From Actinostola sp. cb2023 (Eukaryota > Cnidaria > Anthozoa > Actiniaria > Actinostolidae), in the NCBI GenBank assembly GCA_033675265.1, contig JAUJYZ010001423.1:1-64000 (forward strand): a DNA stretch of 64,000 bases, written 5' to 3'. Below, piece by piece: positions 19,901 to 61,271 of the stretch. Each line of letters begins with the position of its first letter. Within the stretch, counting starts at the first letter, position 1. The notes beneath the pieces were generated by a model. The model was not told the DNA's origin and searched no databases. It saw only the letters and a list, made by a program, of their open reading frames with translations. The translations under genes were made by a program, and so were the position numbers.

Positions 19901-21443
19901 GTTTGTATAGGAAATCATATGGTTTCGAGTACGGGGCTCGTGCAATTTTGAACTCTTTGAAAACTCACTCGTTCAAATTTGTTCCAAATTGTACGAGATA
20001 AACCATATGATTTCCTTTTAATTAATAATATACATGAAGAAAAAAAGGAGTATTTCACTGAAAAAGACCAAAATTCTTGAGAAAACAAACCCAGCGCACG
20101 CTCGATGGCATGATGATGGCATCAGTGTGCGCACTTGATCAACTAAAATGTTATTCAAAAACACAACAGAATCCTCAACTTTCTTGTCATTTTCTTCACC
20201 AGTTTTATTCTTTCTTGATAACAAATCCATAGTGCATCGCAATGTTTGCAACACCAAAGGCAAGGAAACATTTGATTTTAAGATTGTTTTCATGCAATCG
20301 GTAGCATAGAGAAATACCTGCACTGAATAAATTATTTCCTTTTTTCTGCACTGTATTTCCAAAAAACTGCACTGCTCTCAGCCAATCAGAATCGAGAAAA
20401 AAACCAGCATTTTTAAACTGAACATGCACTAACAGGTGCTTATCAAACATAGATTGGAGAAACCATTACCTCTGACTGGGTGTCTAAAGACGAAGTACTG
20501 GCCACAATGAAAAGGATTTGGGACACAAACCAGTATGTTCTATGTCCACATACCGCAGTGGGTGTCACTGTGGAGCTTCGTAGCAGGTACGCACTTGCGC
20601 ACTCGTCCATACCACAGGCAGCCCAACCTTTCCTTTTGAGGCTACTAAATAATCAAATCAAATAATTTTCAAAAATCGAAATTTTGTATGAAAATCTTTG
20701 TTGGAGGCAAGAGTTGCCTCCAAGTGTAATTTCCAAAGGTTTTCATATAAAATTTCGATTCATATCTTCGCAATTTGTGAAGCGATCTTTTCCAAACTTC
20801 ACATTTTTACTAATTTCAACGAGCTCTTTCCAGCTATGATAATCATATTTTGTCCTATGAGTTTTGAAATTACATGATAAACCCTCATTAGCGATCAGTT
20901 TACAAGTTGAACATGAGAAAGCACGGAACGTGCGTAATTTTAATTAAAAAGCAATCAATTTACACATTGTCGTTGTTTTGGGAAAATAAAGTGTCCGTAT
21001 TAACCGGGTAGACCTTGTATGAAAATGGGCATATTGGGACAGGAAAAAGTGTCCGTTGTCCGTATTATCCGGTGTCCGTATTAAACGGGTATATTTTATA
21101 AACATTTGTATGAGTTTTGGCCGGGACAGAACAACATGTCCGTAATAACCGGGTGTCCGTATTAACCGGGTGTCCGTAAGGCCGGGTTCCACTGTATCAC
21201 ATAATGGTGACTTGTTTTCTTTTATGAATTCAAAGGGCCATGGAGACCAAGAGTATTCCTTGTGTCTGTATCGCTACTGCAAGTCCTGCAAAGTTCATCG
21301 AGGCAGTCGAGGCAGCGAACATCGAATATATACCTCCACCAGAAATTCTTAACTTGGAAAAGATGAAAACACGATGTGAACAAATGAAGAAAGATGAAGA
21401 TTGGGAAGAAATTCTGAGGAGAAAAATCATTAACATCGGATAA
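16432..21443 (+). CDS. THNSL2: Threonine synthase-like protein (THNSL2 type), 6 exons, 465 aa
   Basis: Exons: 16432-16654, 18125-18682, 19110-19258, 19712-19837, 20453-20586, 21236-21443; all introns are GT-AG and the phases (1,1,0,0,2) agree. The product is a fold-type II PLP protein. It opens with the threonine-synthase N-terminal segment (FKSTRG, ASDGGLLMPELIP). The PLP lysine is K110 in ELFHGKTKAFKD; TSGDTGSAA (138-146) and the glycine loop VPTGGMGNIT (251-260) follow. The C-terminal part has DTNQYVLCPHTAVGV and CIATASPAKF. Length is close to the human protein (about 480 aa). Animals do not make threonine; THNSL2-type proteins are described as phospho-lyases acting on O-phosphohomoserine or phosphothreonine, and the substrate here is inferred only. 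The whole catalytic framework is intact. Foldback element II ends 154 bp upstream, and introns 1, 3, 4 and 5 hold transposon pieces. Confidence 0.93.
16887..16915 (+). repeat. 29-bp G homopolymer in THNSL2 intron 1
   Basis: An uninterrupted run of 29 G is followed by further G runs to about 16985. This is a quadruplex and assembly-risk site. Confidence 0.85.
17263..17345. mobile_element. Fragment of an ACAGTGAAACC-type element
   Basis: It begins ACAGTGAAACCTGTATTATT and contains imperfect repeats of AGTGTCTGCTTAATACAGGG. It shares the ACAGTnnAACC terminus with 20985-21197 and 56574-57058. Such ends occur in abundant MITEs of many invertebrates. Confidence 0.5.
17649..17818. mobile_element. 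170-bp palindromic MITE in THNSL2 intron 1
   Basis: ATTTAGACTGCACAACTTTT and GCCTACAACT at the left pair with AGTTGTAGGC and AAAAGTTGTGCTGTCTAAAT at the right. There is no ORF. Confidence 0.7.
19358..19526. mobile_element. Short MITE related to foldback element II
   Basis: TTTCTTGGTGTTGCAGAACA, then CCAGATGACGT, at 19372 closely matches the terminus of element II (TTTCTCGGTGTTGCAGATCA, then CCAGATGACGT). An inverse end (TAGCACCAAGAAACACC) lies near 19497. AAAAATGGG sits outside both ends. It is probably a deletion derivative of the same family, within THNSL2 intron 3. Confidence 0.55.
20086..20300 (+). repeat. Dispersed repeat, copy 2
   Basis: Same sequence family as 1578-1800; it lies in THNSL2 intron 4. 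Confidence 0.55.
20985..21197. mobile_element. Repeat-rich element in THNSL2 intron 5
   Basis: Multiple GTGTCCGTATTAACCGGG units lead to GGGTTCCACTGTAT, the inverse of an ACAGTGGAACCC end. It belongs to the same ACAGTnnAACC group as 56574-57058 and ends about 40 bp before exon 6. Confidence 0.55.
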
Positions 21444-21456
21444 AAATGAACAAAGA

Positions 21457-21462
21457 AATAAA
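21457..21462 (+). promoter_or_regulatory. Polyadenylation signal of THNSL2
   Basis: AATAAA lies 14 bp after the stop codon. This is close, but it is the first canonical signal downstream. Confidence 0.5.
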
Positions 21463-21536
21463 CTTTTAAAGTTTTTAAAAACGGGTATAAAATATCCTCT
21501 ATATATGTAATAATAATAATATTCATTTTTAAAATA

Positions 21537-21723
21537 CACCTGTTTTCAAAAACGTTGCCCATTACAAAATACAAAATAGTAAAATAGCAAAAAAGGAATT
21601 AATTAGAGAAACAAAAGAAATGCACTCAAGCTGAACTCAGGCTCATTGTTTCTATAATTAATTCCTTTTTACTATTTTACTATTTTGTATTTTGTAAAAG
21701 GACAACGTTTTTGAAAACAGGTG
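21537..21723. mobile_element. CACCTGTTTTC MITE, copy 1
   Basis: A 187-bp near-palindrome with ends CACCTGTTTTCAAAAACGTT and its inverse, flanked by TA on both sides as in Tc1/mariner-type elements. A second copy lies at 55173-55361. Confidence 0.75.
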
Positions 21724-21769
21724 TATATAATTTTTGCTTTCCCAGATATCCTTGCAGTCAGCTTCTTAT

Positions 21770-22093
21770 CAGTCATGTGACTCAAAGTAGTTTTTTACTG
21801 ACCACACTTACACTTTTCATTTAATCATGCATATAGTCCAGCTCATCGAAATCTTGAGATATTTTAGAAAAACTGATTTCAACGATCTTTGTTTATCCTT
21901 GTTTATCGTTGCCAAGGAAACTTCGATCGAGCTGAAATTGACATAATTCTAAATTTCCATCTTTGCCTGATAACTGGTGCAAAAATCGGGCCCAAAAATC
22001 GTTATGATCGGTCTAGGATAAGTCTATCAATTCGCCAAATGAAAAGTAGAAGTGTACATGTGGTCAGTTAAAAACTACTTCGAGCCACCTTAA
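21770..22093. mobile_element. TTAAGGTGGCTC-family MITE
   Basis: The right end is the inverse of TTAAGGTGGCTCGAAGTAG. The left end (GTGACTCAAAGTAG) is degenerate. Arms pair through TACTGACCACA and ACTTTTCATTT. The terminal word is shared with the elements at 37321-41034 and 61546-62081. Confidence 0.6.
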
Positions 22094-22699
22094 AAGAAGA
22101 CTCTGCTCGCAGCTAGGGTATTCAGATATGATGATGATAATAATAATAATAATAATAATTTATTGCTTATAGTGTGCAGTTTCCATTCAATGGATCAACT
22201 GCACATTACAAATTTACAATGATTATGCAATTAGATTGCACGTAACTGAAACGTAATAGGAGTGGGAAATTCATTCCAATCAAAATATCATTCGACTGTG
22301 GCACAGCACAGTTCCGTAATTTTACCACTCATACAAAAACGACTCTATTAGTTGGAGAATGCTAAGCAAATCATTGAATAATTCTTGTTTGTTTAATTAT
22401 GACAACATTTTGAGTGCAAATAAAAAAATTCAAAACATTTTGTGGTCTCTTAGAATATAAAATGGGTTGTGGGAGTTGGGTTACAATACCAGCAGTGCAT
22501 GATAAAGTTAGCACAAATGAACCCATTCCATGTTAGCGTACTGAAGCTCATGCAAAATATCCTAAGTTAGACGTTTTAATTATTATTAAAACTTGTGCCA
22601 ACTTCCACACTGGGCGCCAAAAAAAGGGGTGGTATATTTGGTCTTCCTGTTCTACTATTCACGAGTGAACTTGTAGTGGACTGGCACTAGGTGTAAATA

Positions 22700-51116
<28,417 letters not shown>

Positions 51117-52977
51117 TAACTAGCGTGTGCCGGTATTAGAGGAAGACAAGAGGTTATGGTCTCTTGAGGAAGAGCACTGAGTTACTTATGCTTTCTTGAA
51201 TTTGGCCAATAAAATTGTAATTTGAGATTTACAATTATTTAAAAGGGACTTCTGTTTGAAGGAGGTAAATGTAAGATCGTTAGTTGGATATTAAATATTT
51301 TTTTTAGAAATAACGTTTTATTTCAATGTGACCCATCATGACACACCCTAAGTTTCGATCTCTTTCCTTCACACGAGGCGGGCTGCCCGCTTGTGTGTTT
51401 CTCTTGCCAAGCATGACTTTCCTTACTCCTTCTAAGCCCCCTTAAAACGTTCACTACAAAAGAAACAGCTGATTAAATCAAACACACAATGGACCACTGA
51501 CCGTTTCACTAACTCTTTCAACCCTTTTAGAAGGTTATATCATGAAGATCACGGATACACGTCATATCACCTGACGTGCGATCGATTGTCGGTAGACAAG
51601 CCAATATATGAATGACGACATGCATGGATCACGACGACAAAGGAAGTTGCGTTACACTTTGCACGAATTGCGTTACACGATATACTTGCGTTACCGCTCT
51701 AATAAGTGTACTTGATGAAACTAGACATAACATGACATGGAATGCTTTTACGTGTATATTTTCATAGGTATAATTCAGTCTTTATTTGAGTGAATGTAGT
51801 ATATATAAACCACCAGAAAATGAGGAACAAGAGACATTCTCACCTTTAACCATTCAGTTACCAGCGATTGATCAATTTGGAGTAAAACTTGAACTGGAGA
51901 CGCTACGTATACAGCCATTAATCAATTAAAGTCAGTAATCACTCAGTCGTTTACAAGAAAAGATGGACAAATAAACCCAGTTATCAGACGTCGTTGCTAT
52001 GGAGATATGTCATGGTCCGACCAAGAGTATCAACGTCATTTCCAGTTTCGCGAGACATTTTGCACCTGTTTGTCCGTCCTCAGTCGTAGGTAAATCATGA
52101 AGGATTTTTAACACTTCATATATAGACTCGAATCTGATAACTGGGAGAATATATTATATTCGTCATCGTCATCACTATTGTTCTAGCAGATCAGTCGGCT
52201 ACTAGTCCATCAAACCGGCATTCTCACTCGTTGCTAAATATGATGCTTCTCTGGGCAGTAAGCTACATCGGCAGCGCCTCGTTTAAATTGTATTCTCAAT
52301 CCACCCCATCTTCAACCCAAAGTTTGTCTTTTAATTTATGAAGTTAGTAAATAGTTCTTATCTGTTATCGTCATCACTACTATGGTCGTGATTCGTGACT
52401 CATCGTTGTCATCGTCATCATTATAACAATTGCGCGCTGTATTGGTAGTAATTAACTCAGTTGTAAAACTGTGACTTAGTAGTATTCGACTACGTTGTCT
52501 CCTGACGTTATTTTCATGTCGAGTTTATCATTCTTCGGATGAATTGAAAGCTGTGTGTGATTTCCTTTAGTTTGACGGTACTGAAAATCAGAAATAAATA
52601 GAATAAAGCAAATATAGACATAGACCAACGCTTTTAAGCGATGAGGGATTAAAGAATAATATAATTACAAACACAGTAGTCGCCTATAATATTTTTTCAG
52701 CGTAATGACCCGTTTTAGACCGGGTTTACTCTGCGGATACCCCATATTGGCACAAGACGTGTAATCGATAAATTTAGCGGTACATGTTTCGCCGAAAAAA
52801 TCGCATGTCCATATATTAGCATAAATTATAGACTGCCACGCATGTGCAGTTCAGGGGATTCAAAAACACGAAATAGCAGATCGATAATTCAATGATAAAT
52901 ATGCATTCTTTGTGAAGAGGAGATTCTCTCCGTATTTTTAACCTTTTACTTCTTGGTTCTGAACCATTTTAATCCAG
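51117..52977. other. TTC13-NUMB intergenic region
   Basis: It contains the TTC13 3' UTR and then about 1.7 kb of AT-rich sequence that must hold the NUMB promoter and 5' UTR. I see no repeat, ORF or clear core promoter. The CCAG immediately before the NUMB ATG could be the acceptor of a 5' UTR intron. Confidence 0.4.
51208..51213 (+). promoter_or_regulatory. Polyadenylation signal of TTC13
   Basis: AATAAA lies 92 bp after the stop codon in a compact 3' UTR. Confidence 0.6.
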
Positions 52978-55900
52978 ATGAAGCGTCTAAAGCGTAGTCT
53001 AAGTTTAAGAAGTTCTAGAAGACATATTCCCGAGAGCCATCGACCTCAAGTTTGGGAAAATGATAGTTATAAAGTTCGCAATGGAGGTGTAAGCTTCCCA
53101 GTCAAGGTCTGTCCTTGCAAAGCGTGTTCTCGCTTGTTTTGTAGTATGTCTAGCGATGAGTCACGATGCTGTGATATTAGTTGCTTTGCTGAATAGTTTG
53201 TTGATGATTGTTGTCGATTCGTTGACGAACTGACTGTGTTTTGGGGTTGTTTTAGTACGGCGGAGCCATCGAAGTCACAGAGTCACGAGGAACACAAGTT
53301 TGTGCCGAAGCCTTTCGCCGGATGAAAGATGTGAGTTTATTGTCTGGTTACCATTCTTGTTTTTCCTCTTTGCTGAAGCCAGGTCATTGGGGGAGACTTT
53401 AATGCTGACGCCTGACGGCGAACGCGTTCAATTGTTACTAGAAACCCTTTAGCATTCCGACTCTCCGAAGCCTACTATAAACGCTACAAGTACAACTCCA
53501 TCGAACCATCTACGTTTTTGTGTGTACAAAAGTGTCTGTTTATTCTAACTGGTGAACACTTTCTTTCATCAAACAGGCTGGACTACACAAGAAAAAACGA
53601 ATGACTCTACTTGTAACTTCGGATTGCATTCGCGTGGTCGACGAAGAAACCAAGGTGAGTAATCAGTGGCCGTGTATAAATGGAATGATTTCTCAATCCA
53701 ATACGCGTCTAATTTCACGTAGAATATTATTAATCGTCCATGTGGTAGCCTAGATCCTAGATTGAATATGGATAGAATGTGTGATCATAGAGAGAACATT
53801 CTCCATATACAACTGAAACATGCCTACACTGGATCGAATGTATCGTCGATAGATTATTCGACAGTTTACAATTTGAATGGCTCCACCGAATATTGATTCG
53901 TACGTGATAAGCAACAGTAACCGTGTGGCGTTCTACGCACGAGTTGTACAAACAGTTGATTCCATAAATCGGATCTTATTTAAAAACTAGATTAGAAACT
54001 AGATTTAATCGTCTTTTTGGACCATCGGAAAAGCGTTCGCTCAAGTACTTGTACCGGTGTGGTCATAAAAGCCAGCACCTCCAATGCAACACTTCATATT
54101 CGATTTCTGCGTAAATCAAATAACAGTTTCAATTGAATTATTTTGAGAACATATTCGCTAATGCTTTGATCTCCTTAAGTCATTGGTAGTTTCAAATCAA
54201 CTATATTTCGCAACTCTGTTTTATTGGTAGCAAGGCGTAGACCCTAATGACCTATGTAGGGTTAGCATGGCATGCGATCTGAAGTACTTATACCTCTTAG
54301 TGTACTCAGTAAAGTATAGCACAATAAATACTGTTCACAAGTACACATCTTTTTAAGATTTCTTTCTAAATGATAAGATGTTTGAAAACCCATTGAGTAC
54401 ATGTCACTCTACTAAAATTAGTAACTCCATCTGATATCACAATTATTGCAATAATACCCCACTAGTCAGGCAGGCACTGGGGCAGATCCAGGATTTAGCT
54501 GAGGGGGGTTTTGAAAACAGGGGCTTGGGCTAGCCCACAACAAAATACATTTTATCAAGGATGTAAATTACGGGTTCCAATTTGTCAATTTTGGGGTTCG
54601 ATCATGGTTTAGTGGGATCAGATTAACCCCTCTCCCCCCTGAACTCACTAGATCTGCCACATCATCTTTCTAAGCAAATAAATACATGTAGCAACCAGAA
54701 TTGTACATATCACACACTGTATATACATGCTATGGCTATCAATCTGTTATCTGAGTGAATTAATTGTTACACATAGAATAACTACTCTCGCCTACTGAGT
54801 TCGAAAGTGATTTTTTGTGTATTATATATCCATCTATCCATGTGATGTACATGTAGCTTCCTTTCAAATCATCAAACAATGTAGTCAGACAGTTTCTACA
54901 ACAGGAACACAGCAAGATACATGAAGTACAACTTTGTAATTTAATTCATTTTCAATTAAGGGTGTATTTGAGTACATCTTCATGTTGCAAATTATATACA
55001 AGTTCCAACATGAATATTTCATCTCATTTATTTTATCAACTGCAATCTCAATATTATTATCTTTGACAGCCAAAATAAATATGAAAAAAAGATGGCAACA
55101 TTAATTACTACTACCATGAATAGGAATAGTCAGCTTAATTTCATTGTGGAAACCCAAATTAAATCTTATATACACCTGTTTTCAAAATCGTTGTCCATTT
55201 ACAAAATGCAAAATAGTAAATAGTAGAAAGGAATTAATTAGAGAAACAAAACAAATTCAATCACGCGGAACTGTGGCTCACTGTTTCTCTAATTAATTAA
55301 TTCCTTTCTACTATTTACTATTTCGTATTTTGTAAATGGACAACGATTTTGAAAACAGGTGTATGTTGTACAGCTCAGGTCATGAATGAAATGTTGAAAC
55401 TTACTAGAGACAATATCAGTTGAACATCATTGTTGATTGATGGATCAATTTTATATTATCATTGTTCTAACATATTATCCATGTTTATTAGATGTATCTA
55501 ATTCTAATCATTGATATGTATAACTTGCTGATGCTATACATTGTATCTATATGTCAACCCAGTTTTAGATTATTAAACCAAAGGTTTCATTGTAAGAGAC
55601 GTTTGACAGCGTTGTGGACATTGGGGTGACAGTATGATCAAAAGAAATAAATTGCAACTTCACGTGCACAACAATGTCAACATCTTCTGTGTTTGTCTGA
55701 AGACCAATACTAACAACTGCCATTATACCGTCTAAGAACTATCCTCGTCTGTATTGTCACCAAGGAATATCCACATTTAACTGTGTATAAATGTACATTG
55801 TATCAAAGGATTTTGTTGAATTGAGAGTAATATAATCAAAGAAATAACCAGTTGATTTATATTGTTCTATAACAATAGAGATGGATTGTCCTTTTGCAAA

Positions 55901-58146
55901 GTTATTTTATATTTTATTTATTTTTTACTTGATTAAACATCATGAGTAATCTTCTCGTCATTGCCTTCCTATTCAATTTGTATGCCCGCAGCATTAATAT
56001 ATTCTATGTGTAATAATGATTCATATTAATTAATAAACTTCTTAATTGACACCTTCAATTACAGTACATGTAGTCTGGACATGAACACAAGCATACCTAT
56101 AAAAACTGTAAATGACAGTCCACACTGTAACTAACTGTTGTACATTTTTTCCAGTCACTTGTCATAGACCAGACAATAGAAAAGGTGTCGTTTTGTACTC
56201 CTGACCCATCAGACGAACGAGTGTTTTCATATATTTGTCGGGAAGGAACAACACGAAGATGGATGTGTCACTGCTTCATTGCAACAAGAGACACGGTAGG
56301 TTGATTGTATTGAGCCTAGCTTGTAGTTATCATGCTGTGTGTGAATTTATTATGTCACATAGGTGTAGGATAAGAGTTTGTTTGAGATATGCATGGATAT
56401 AATTCAAATGGATATCTTTATAGGGTGAGCGTCTTAGCCATGCAGTTGGATGTGCGTTTACTGCTTGTCTGCAGAGAAAACAAAAAGCTCAAGCTCTACA
56501 ACAAGCTTCAAAATCTAAAGATGGAAAAGAGGTGAGTCATTGGAGCTTCATGTGTCATAATAATAATAATAACACAGTTGAACCTCTACTAACGGCCACC
56601 TCCCCACAATGGCCACCTCTCTATAACAGCCATTTTTAAAACCTCCCCACAACGTCCAGTACCTCTCTGTAATAGCCAGGTATTTTTGTCCCGGCCACCA
56701 GCAAGCCCATACATTCATTCATTGTTAAAACCTCCCCACAACGTCCAGTACCTCTCTGTAATAGCCAGGTATTTTTGTCCCGGCCACCAGCAAGCCCATA
56801 CATTCATTCATTGTTAAAACCTCCCCACAACGTCCAGTACCTCTCTGTAATAGCCAGGTATTTTTGTCCCGGCCACCAGCAAGCCCATACATTCATTCAT
56901 TGTTAAAACCTCCCCACAACGTCCAGTACCTCTCTGTAATAGCCAGGTATTTTTGTCCCGGCCACCAGCAAGCCCATACATTCATTCATTTTTTTAAATT
57001 CCACACAATGGCCACAAAATTTAGTCTCGAGATGGCCATTGTGGAGAAGTTCGACTGTAATCATTAAATCATTTTCCCAGTTGATGATTTTCATGTTGAT
57101 TTGTGTTGATTATATATCAGGGTACTTCACAAGAGGGACAACCAGCAACACCAACAACATCTTCAGGAGCTGTTTCAACATCACCATCACAACCACAGCA
57201 GCAAACTTTAAAGCAACTTGCCTCGACAGCTCCAGCTACTATTTCAACAACAACAGCAGTTACTGTTTCTGGTTCAAGTTCCATGAATGGACCAACTGAA
57301 ACAGTGGCATCAGCTGTATCGCCTCCTCAACCTGCACAACCAACAGTACCAGTGCAGCCGGCACAGCCATCTGTGCAGCCTGTTTTGAAGCCGCCGCCTC
57401 CAGTTGCAAGAGCTAGACCTCAACCATTTGCTCCATCACCCTTTACTCGGCACATGTCCCTTAGGTATAAGTCCACTCCGATGTCTCTAGGTCCCTTGAG
57501 AGACACATCCAAAGGCTACGAAACACTGCTAGAAGAGTCACAACCACCAAAGTTACCTCACACTGTTGATGCTCTTAATATCCATGGGACACCAACTCAG
57601 CAACCTCTAAATTACCCTGGAGGCTTTGCTCCCCTCCGGTCTTCTCCACAAGTTGCCAGTACAAGCCCAGCATTTGTTCAGAGCTCTCCGATGTACAATG
57701 GGCTACATTCAACAACTACTATGAATACATCGCAAAGTACTGCTCAGCCATTTGCTCCTCAATCTGTGCAACCCAATCCATGGTCTCCACCAGTTTCTCA
57801 GTTAAAGCGCACCCCGTCCGATGCTGAAAAGTGGCTCGAGTCTGCAGAATCAATTAACAAGGCAAACGGAGGGAACCCAGGGCTTCTGACAACTGTTAAT
57901 CCTTTCTCAGGGTCAACAACGCAAAGTAGTGCAATATCAGGGACGTGGACCTCAGACATGAATAAGTCACTACCGACAGCACCACAAACAAGTGAGAGTG
58001 CTTGGGGAAACAGTACGGTACCAACAGTTCCAGAAGAAGATGACTTTGCATCGTTGGCAAGTAGACGTACTGGTTCTCCTGTGGGAAGTCCAACAAGCAG
58101 TTCATCGAATCCGTTTAGCCAGGGAACACCAGTGTACTGGGTTTAA
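52978..58146 (+). CDS. NUMB: NUMB-family endocytic adaptor, 6 exons, 518 aa
   Basis: Exons: 52978-53106, 53256-53330, 53577-53654, 56155-56295, 56424-56531, 57121-58146; all introns are phase 0 with GT-AG ends. Residues about 30-175 form a PTB domain with Numb hallmarks: [60 protein letters not shown]. The basic N-terminus ([14 protein letters not shown]) resembles the membrane-binding, aPKC-regulated start of Numb. The long last exon encodes a Pro/Ser/Thr/Gln-rich tail with an SH3-type [10 protein letters not shown], the Numb-specific [11 protein letters not shown] (407-417) and two NPF motifs (437-439, 507-509) that bind EH-domain proteins. I see no DPF adaptor motif. In other animals Numb links Notch and other cargo to clathrin endocytosis and is distributed asymmetrically; that role is inferred here. 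Human NUMB is longer, about 650 aa. Confidence 0.94.
54478..54660 (+). mobile_element. Short hAT-like derivative in NUMB intron 3
   Basis: GGGGCAGATCCAGGATT at the left faces CTAGATCTGCCAC at the right. The inner block GGGGCTTGGGCTAG matches the 46374 fragment. Confidence 0.5.
55173..55361. mobile_element. CACCTGTTTTC MITE, copy 2
   Basis: A 189-bp near-palindrome with the same ends, the same GGAATTAATTAGAGAAACAA core and the same flanking TA as the copy at 21537-21723. Confidence 0.8.
56574..57058. mobile_element. Element with four 89-bp internal repeats in NUMB intron 5
   Basis: ACAGTTGAACCTCTACTAAC at the left faces GAAGTTCGACTGT at the right. The interior is four 89-bp units (from AACCTCCCCACAACGTCCAG to CATTCATTCATT) starting at about 56632. 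The terminal GGCCATTGTGG is the inverse of CCACAATGGCC near the left end. It lies 62 bp before the last NUMB exon. Confidence 0.65.
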
Positions 58147-60600
58147 ACAACTAATTGAGCACTATTTACCCTCTACAAAAAGGTTAGCCTGGCAATCTGC
58201 AAGGCAGTTACAGTATTTGTAAACGAGCAATAGAATTTGTGGCATCCTGTCTGAATTGTTTTCAACTTAAGAAGAAGCTTTTGTATTATAGTGTTGAAAG
58301 ACCAAACACCTCAAGCAGGATGCCACCATGTACTTATAATAATATTCTTTTCAACTATTTAAATCATCAATTTGTACTAACTAAAGATCCTCTGACCAAA
58401 CAAGAAGACATACAATCTACTGCAGTCACTGTGCTGATTCACCTTGCTTAACTAGCCATGGAACTTGCAGGAAAACACATATGTTGATATATATACTCAG
58501 TTGAATCGTAGTAGAATTCAACAGTGTATGAATAATGATTTTGTATTAATGTTTTCTTGTTCAGCCAGGGCCTAAAATTATGTCCATGTCTGATCTATGT
58601 CCATGTCCATGTACACAATGTAAAATGTTTCTTACAAGTCTTCTTTGTGGCTGTTTTGTATGGCTCAAAATGGCCACAAAGAATTACCTCAGTGACTCAA
58701 TCTTGATTGAAGGATCAGGGAATTAAGGTCTGAATAACAAGATAGACATTCTTGACTAAATTCTGGAAAGCTAAAAAATGTAACGGACACTTGCTACATG
58801 ATTAAATAATAATAATAATTATTATTATTAATTATATCATGGCATAATCTTTGATCAACTGATTGATACATCATCTTGAGTATTTCTGTGCGTAGTTTGC
58901 ATATAGAATAGAATATGCAGCGTGAGAGTGCATTGCTATTAGAAGGGCTGATACTGAAATAGATGGCAGATGCAAATATTAGCTATGAAGTCTAGAGGAA
59001 ACCAGATAAGGAAATGTTTTTCCTGCAGTTACTGCTATATATAGAATTTTAATTTTAAAAAGCTGATAATAGATAGATTGTGTCATATCATATCTGCATA
59101 TTGCTTGCTGTGTTAGGTATCTCAATGGTTAATTTGAATTAATAATTAAATTATTTCTTGTCATCACTCATTCAGCTCTTTTCTTCATTAATTTAAAAGA
59201 CTGCTATCTGATTTGGTATCTCAGAAATTCATTGTTTTTTTCTTGCTGCCGTCGTTAGTCCAGCAGTGTCTATCATACTAATCCTTACATTGAGAATATT
59301 AGTGAATTTTTCTGCTTTTTGTTTTACAATATATTGAGAAGATAAAGCTAAATGTAAGTCCCTCAATACAAGAAATAAGAAAATGACATCAGAATTTTTT
59401 AATTGCTTTAAATTGTCTGTAGTAGTGTTAAAGTATTTTATTATTATTTTGTTTTTGTTTTTGTTGATTTAGTTGATTTGTAATAGATACAATATGAGCG
59501 GCAGTGTTGTATTTCGGCTCGTGATTGTAGATCTCATACAACACGGGCGTGAATATTGTATCGGACTTATCATATCCACAGATGTATAAAATCTTGTTCT
59601 ACTATAATTTTCAAAATACCAGTAAGTTTGGCCGAGAAAATCAAAGATTTAGTCTAAAAAATCAAGACGATTTTGTATCAAAAAGACAAGCTCTTCCATG
59701 GCTATGATTTCTATTGTGTTTTCCTCATGAATTATTAATGAATATGATAAGTTTATTTAAGCTGGTTGTCATTGTCCATCTAGCTAGGATGTAGAAAATA
59801 ACTTAATTAGCACAGCACAAAAACTACAGTGTGTTCATGCAGTTTCATTCTATTTGTCACTGCATAAACTGGTGGTTTTAGGGCACTCAACTTGACCTGA
59901 TCACTGACCAATCTATCTGCTGATTTTATTACAAAAACTCTTGCAGACACATGTTTATTAAAATATACAATTAAATAATTTCCTCAATACCAAGACTCGT
60001 TGTTCTAAGTCGAGAAGTCAATAGACTGGTCAGTACATGCATCACAGAGATTGCCCCTGTAGATTTTGTTTTAGTTGAAATGATTACCAAAGTAATGGTA
60101 GCTGCTCACTAAAGAGTCTTTGAGACGAGCTACCCTTGATTTATTCATTTTTAGATGTAGTTGTAGTTAGAATATATCATTTTTTGATTGTAGTGTGTTA
60201 TTAAACTCATAGTTCCAGAGGCTTAGCCTGAATTTCAGTTGCCTTGACTTAATTGCCCAGTGGGCGTGGCTGAAATTCAGGCTACGTATCTAGTGGCATC
60301 ATGAATAGTTAGGAAACTAGAGTAGCAATAACTGGAAATGCAGGTTCCCTGTGGGTTGTAAAATACTGATACTTCTCCATCGATCGACATAATTATAATG
60401 CACATGTACATGTTATTCAGTACTAATAATATAATAACAGATATAGTTTTTAATTTAGCAGCCAATACAGTTATGCATGAAAGTGTATTATATTAAGAAT
60501 TACTACAAGACAATATCATTTAGCAATATTCATTTATAACTTATCAATAGCATCAACTTCATTTTTATTTCTTTTAAACATAGGATGAATAGAATTAATA
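58147..60600 (+). other. NUMB 3' UTR and AT-rich flank
   Basis: Long AT-rich sequence without a coding signal. The 3' end of the mRNA cannot be fixed; candidate variant signals include ATTAAA at 58801 and 60192. A 60-bp hairpin (TAGCCTGAATTTCAG with its inverse) lies at 60229-60288. Confidence 0.45.
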
Positions 60601-61271
60601 ACATGGCATTATATGACGGAATTGTAAATTAGCAAGAACAGTGTATGAATGGTATCCCTTTGAACAAAGAGTCGTCTTTGCAGATTGTAAAAACTTGTGG
60701 AACGTTTCTTCCAAATATTTTATCCCTTGCTATTCTGGGTGGGTCCAACTGCATGTACAGTCAGACTCTCCTCCAACCGTCAGTGATGTACATGAAGCTA
60801 TAGCCTTCAGTGGAAAACGAGATCAAAAATAGTTCGGGGTCCTGGGGCAAACTAGTAAAAAGCGAGTGTGTATCACAATGTACAGTATTGTTTTTCGGTC
60901 CAGGATTATTCAAACCGTTTGTATGAATAAATATTTGAACTCTAAATCGTTCAAATTTTCTTCTGACTTTCAATCTATTTTTTAAATATAATTTCCTATT
61001 TCGAGCGCAAGGCATCACGGGAATGGTCTTACAGCCGCACCTCCCTTGTTTTACCCAGAGGCCGTTTTCAAGATCATTGCGCAACGAATTAGAGAGACTA
61101 GAAGATCCATCCTCAGCAATCAACAGCACCGTCATGATTTGGCTCGAATATAAAATGACGGGCGTTAATGAATAGGGGGCGTAAAACCGATGTATGAGGT
61201 GATACATGCCAGGGGCCTTTCTTTTCCTAGCTGATCTAGTAAAATTACATGAATGAACATATTGCAGTAAC

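Noticed and set aside
60641..61207. ORFs on both strands (63 and 148 aa)
   Set aside because: They are overlapping frames without splice context, repeats or recognisable motifs, in a region flanked by MITEs.
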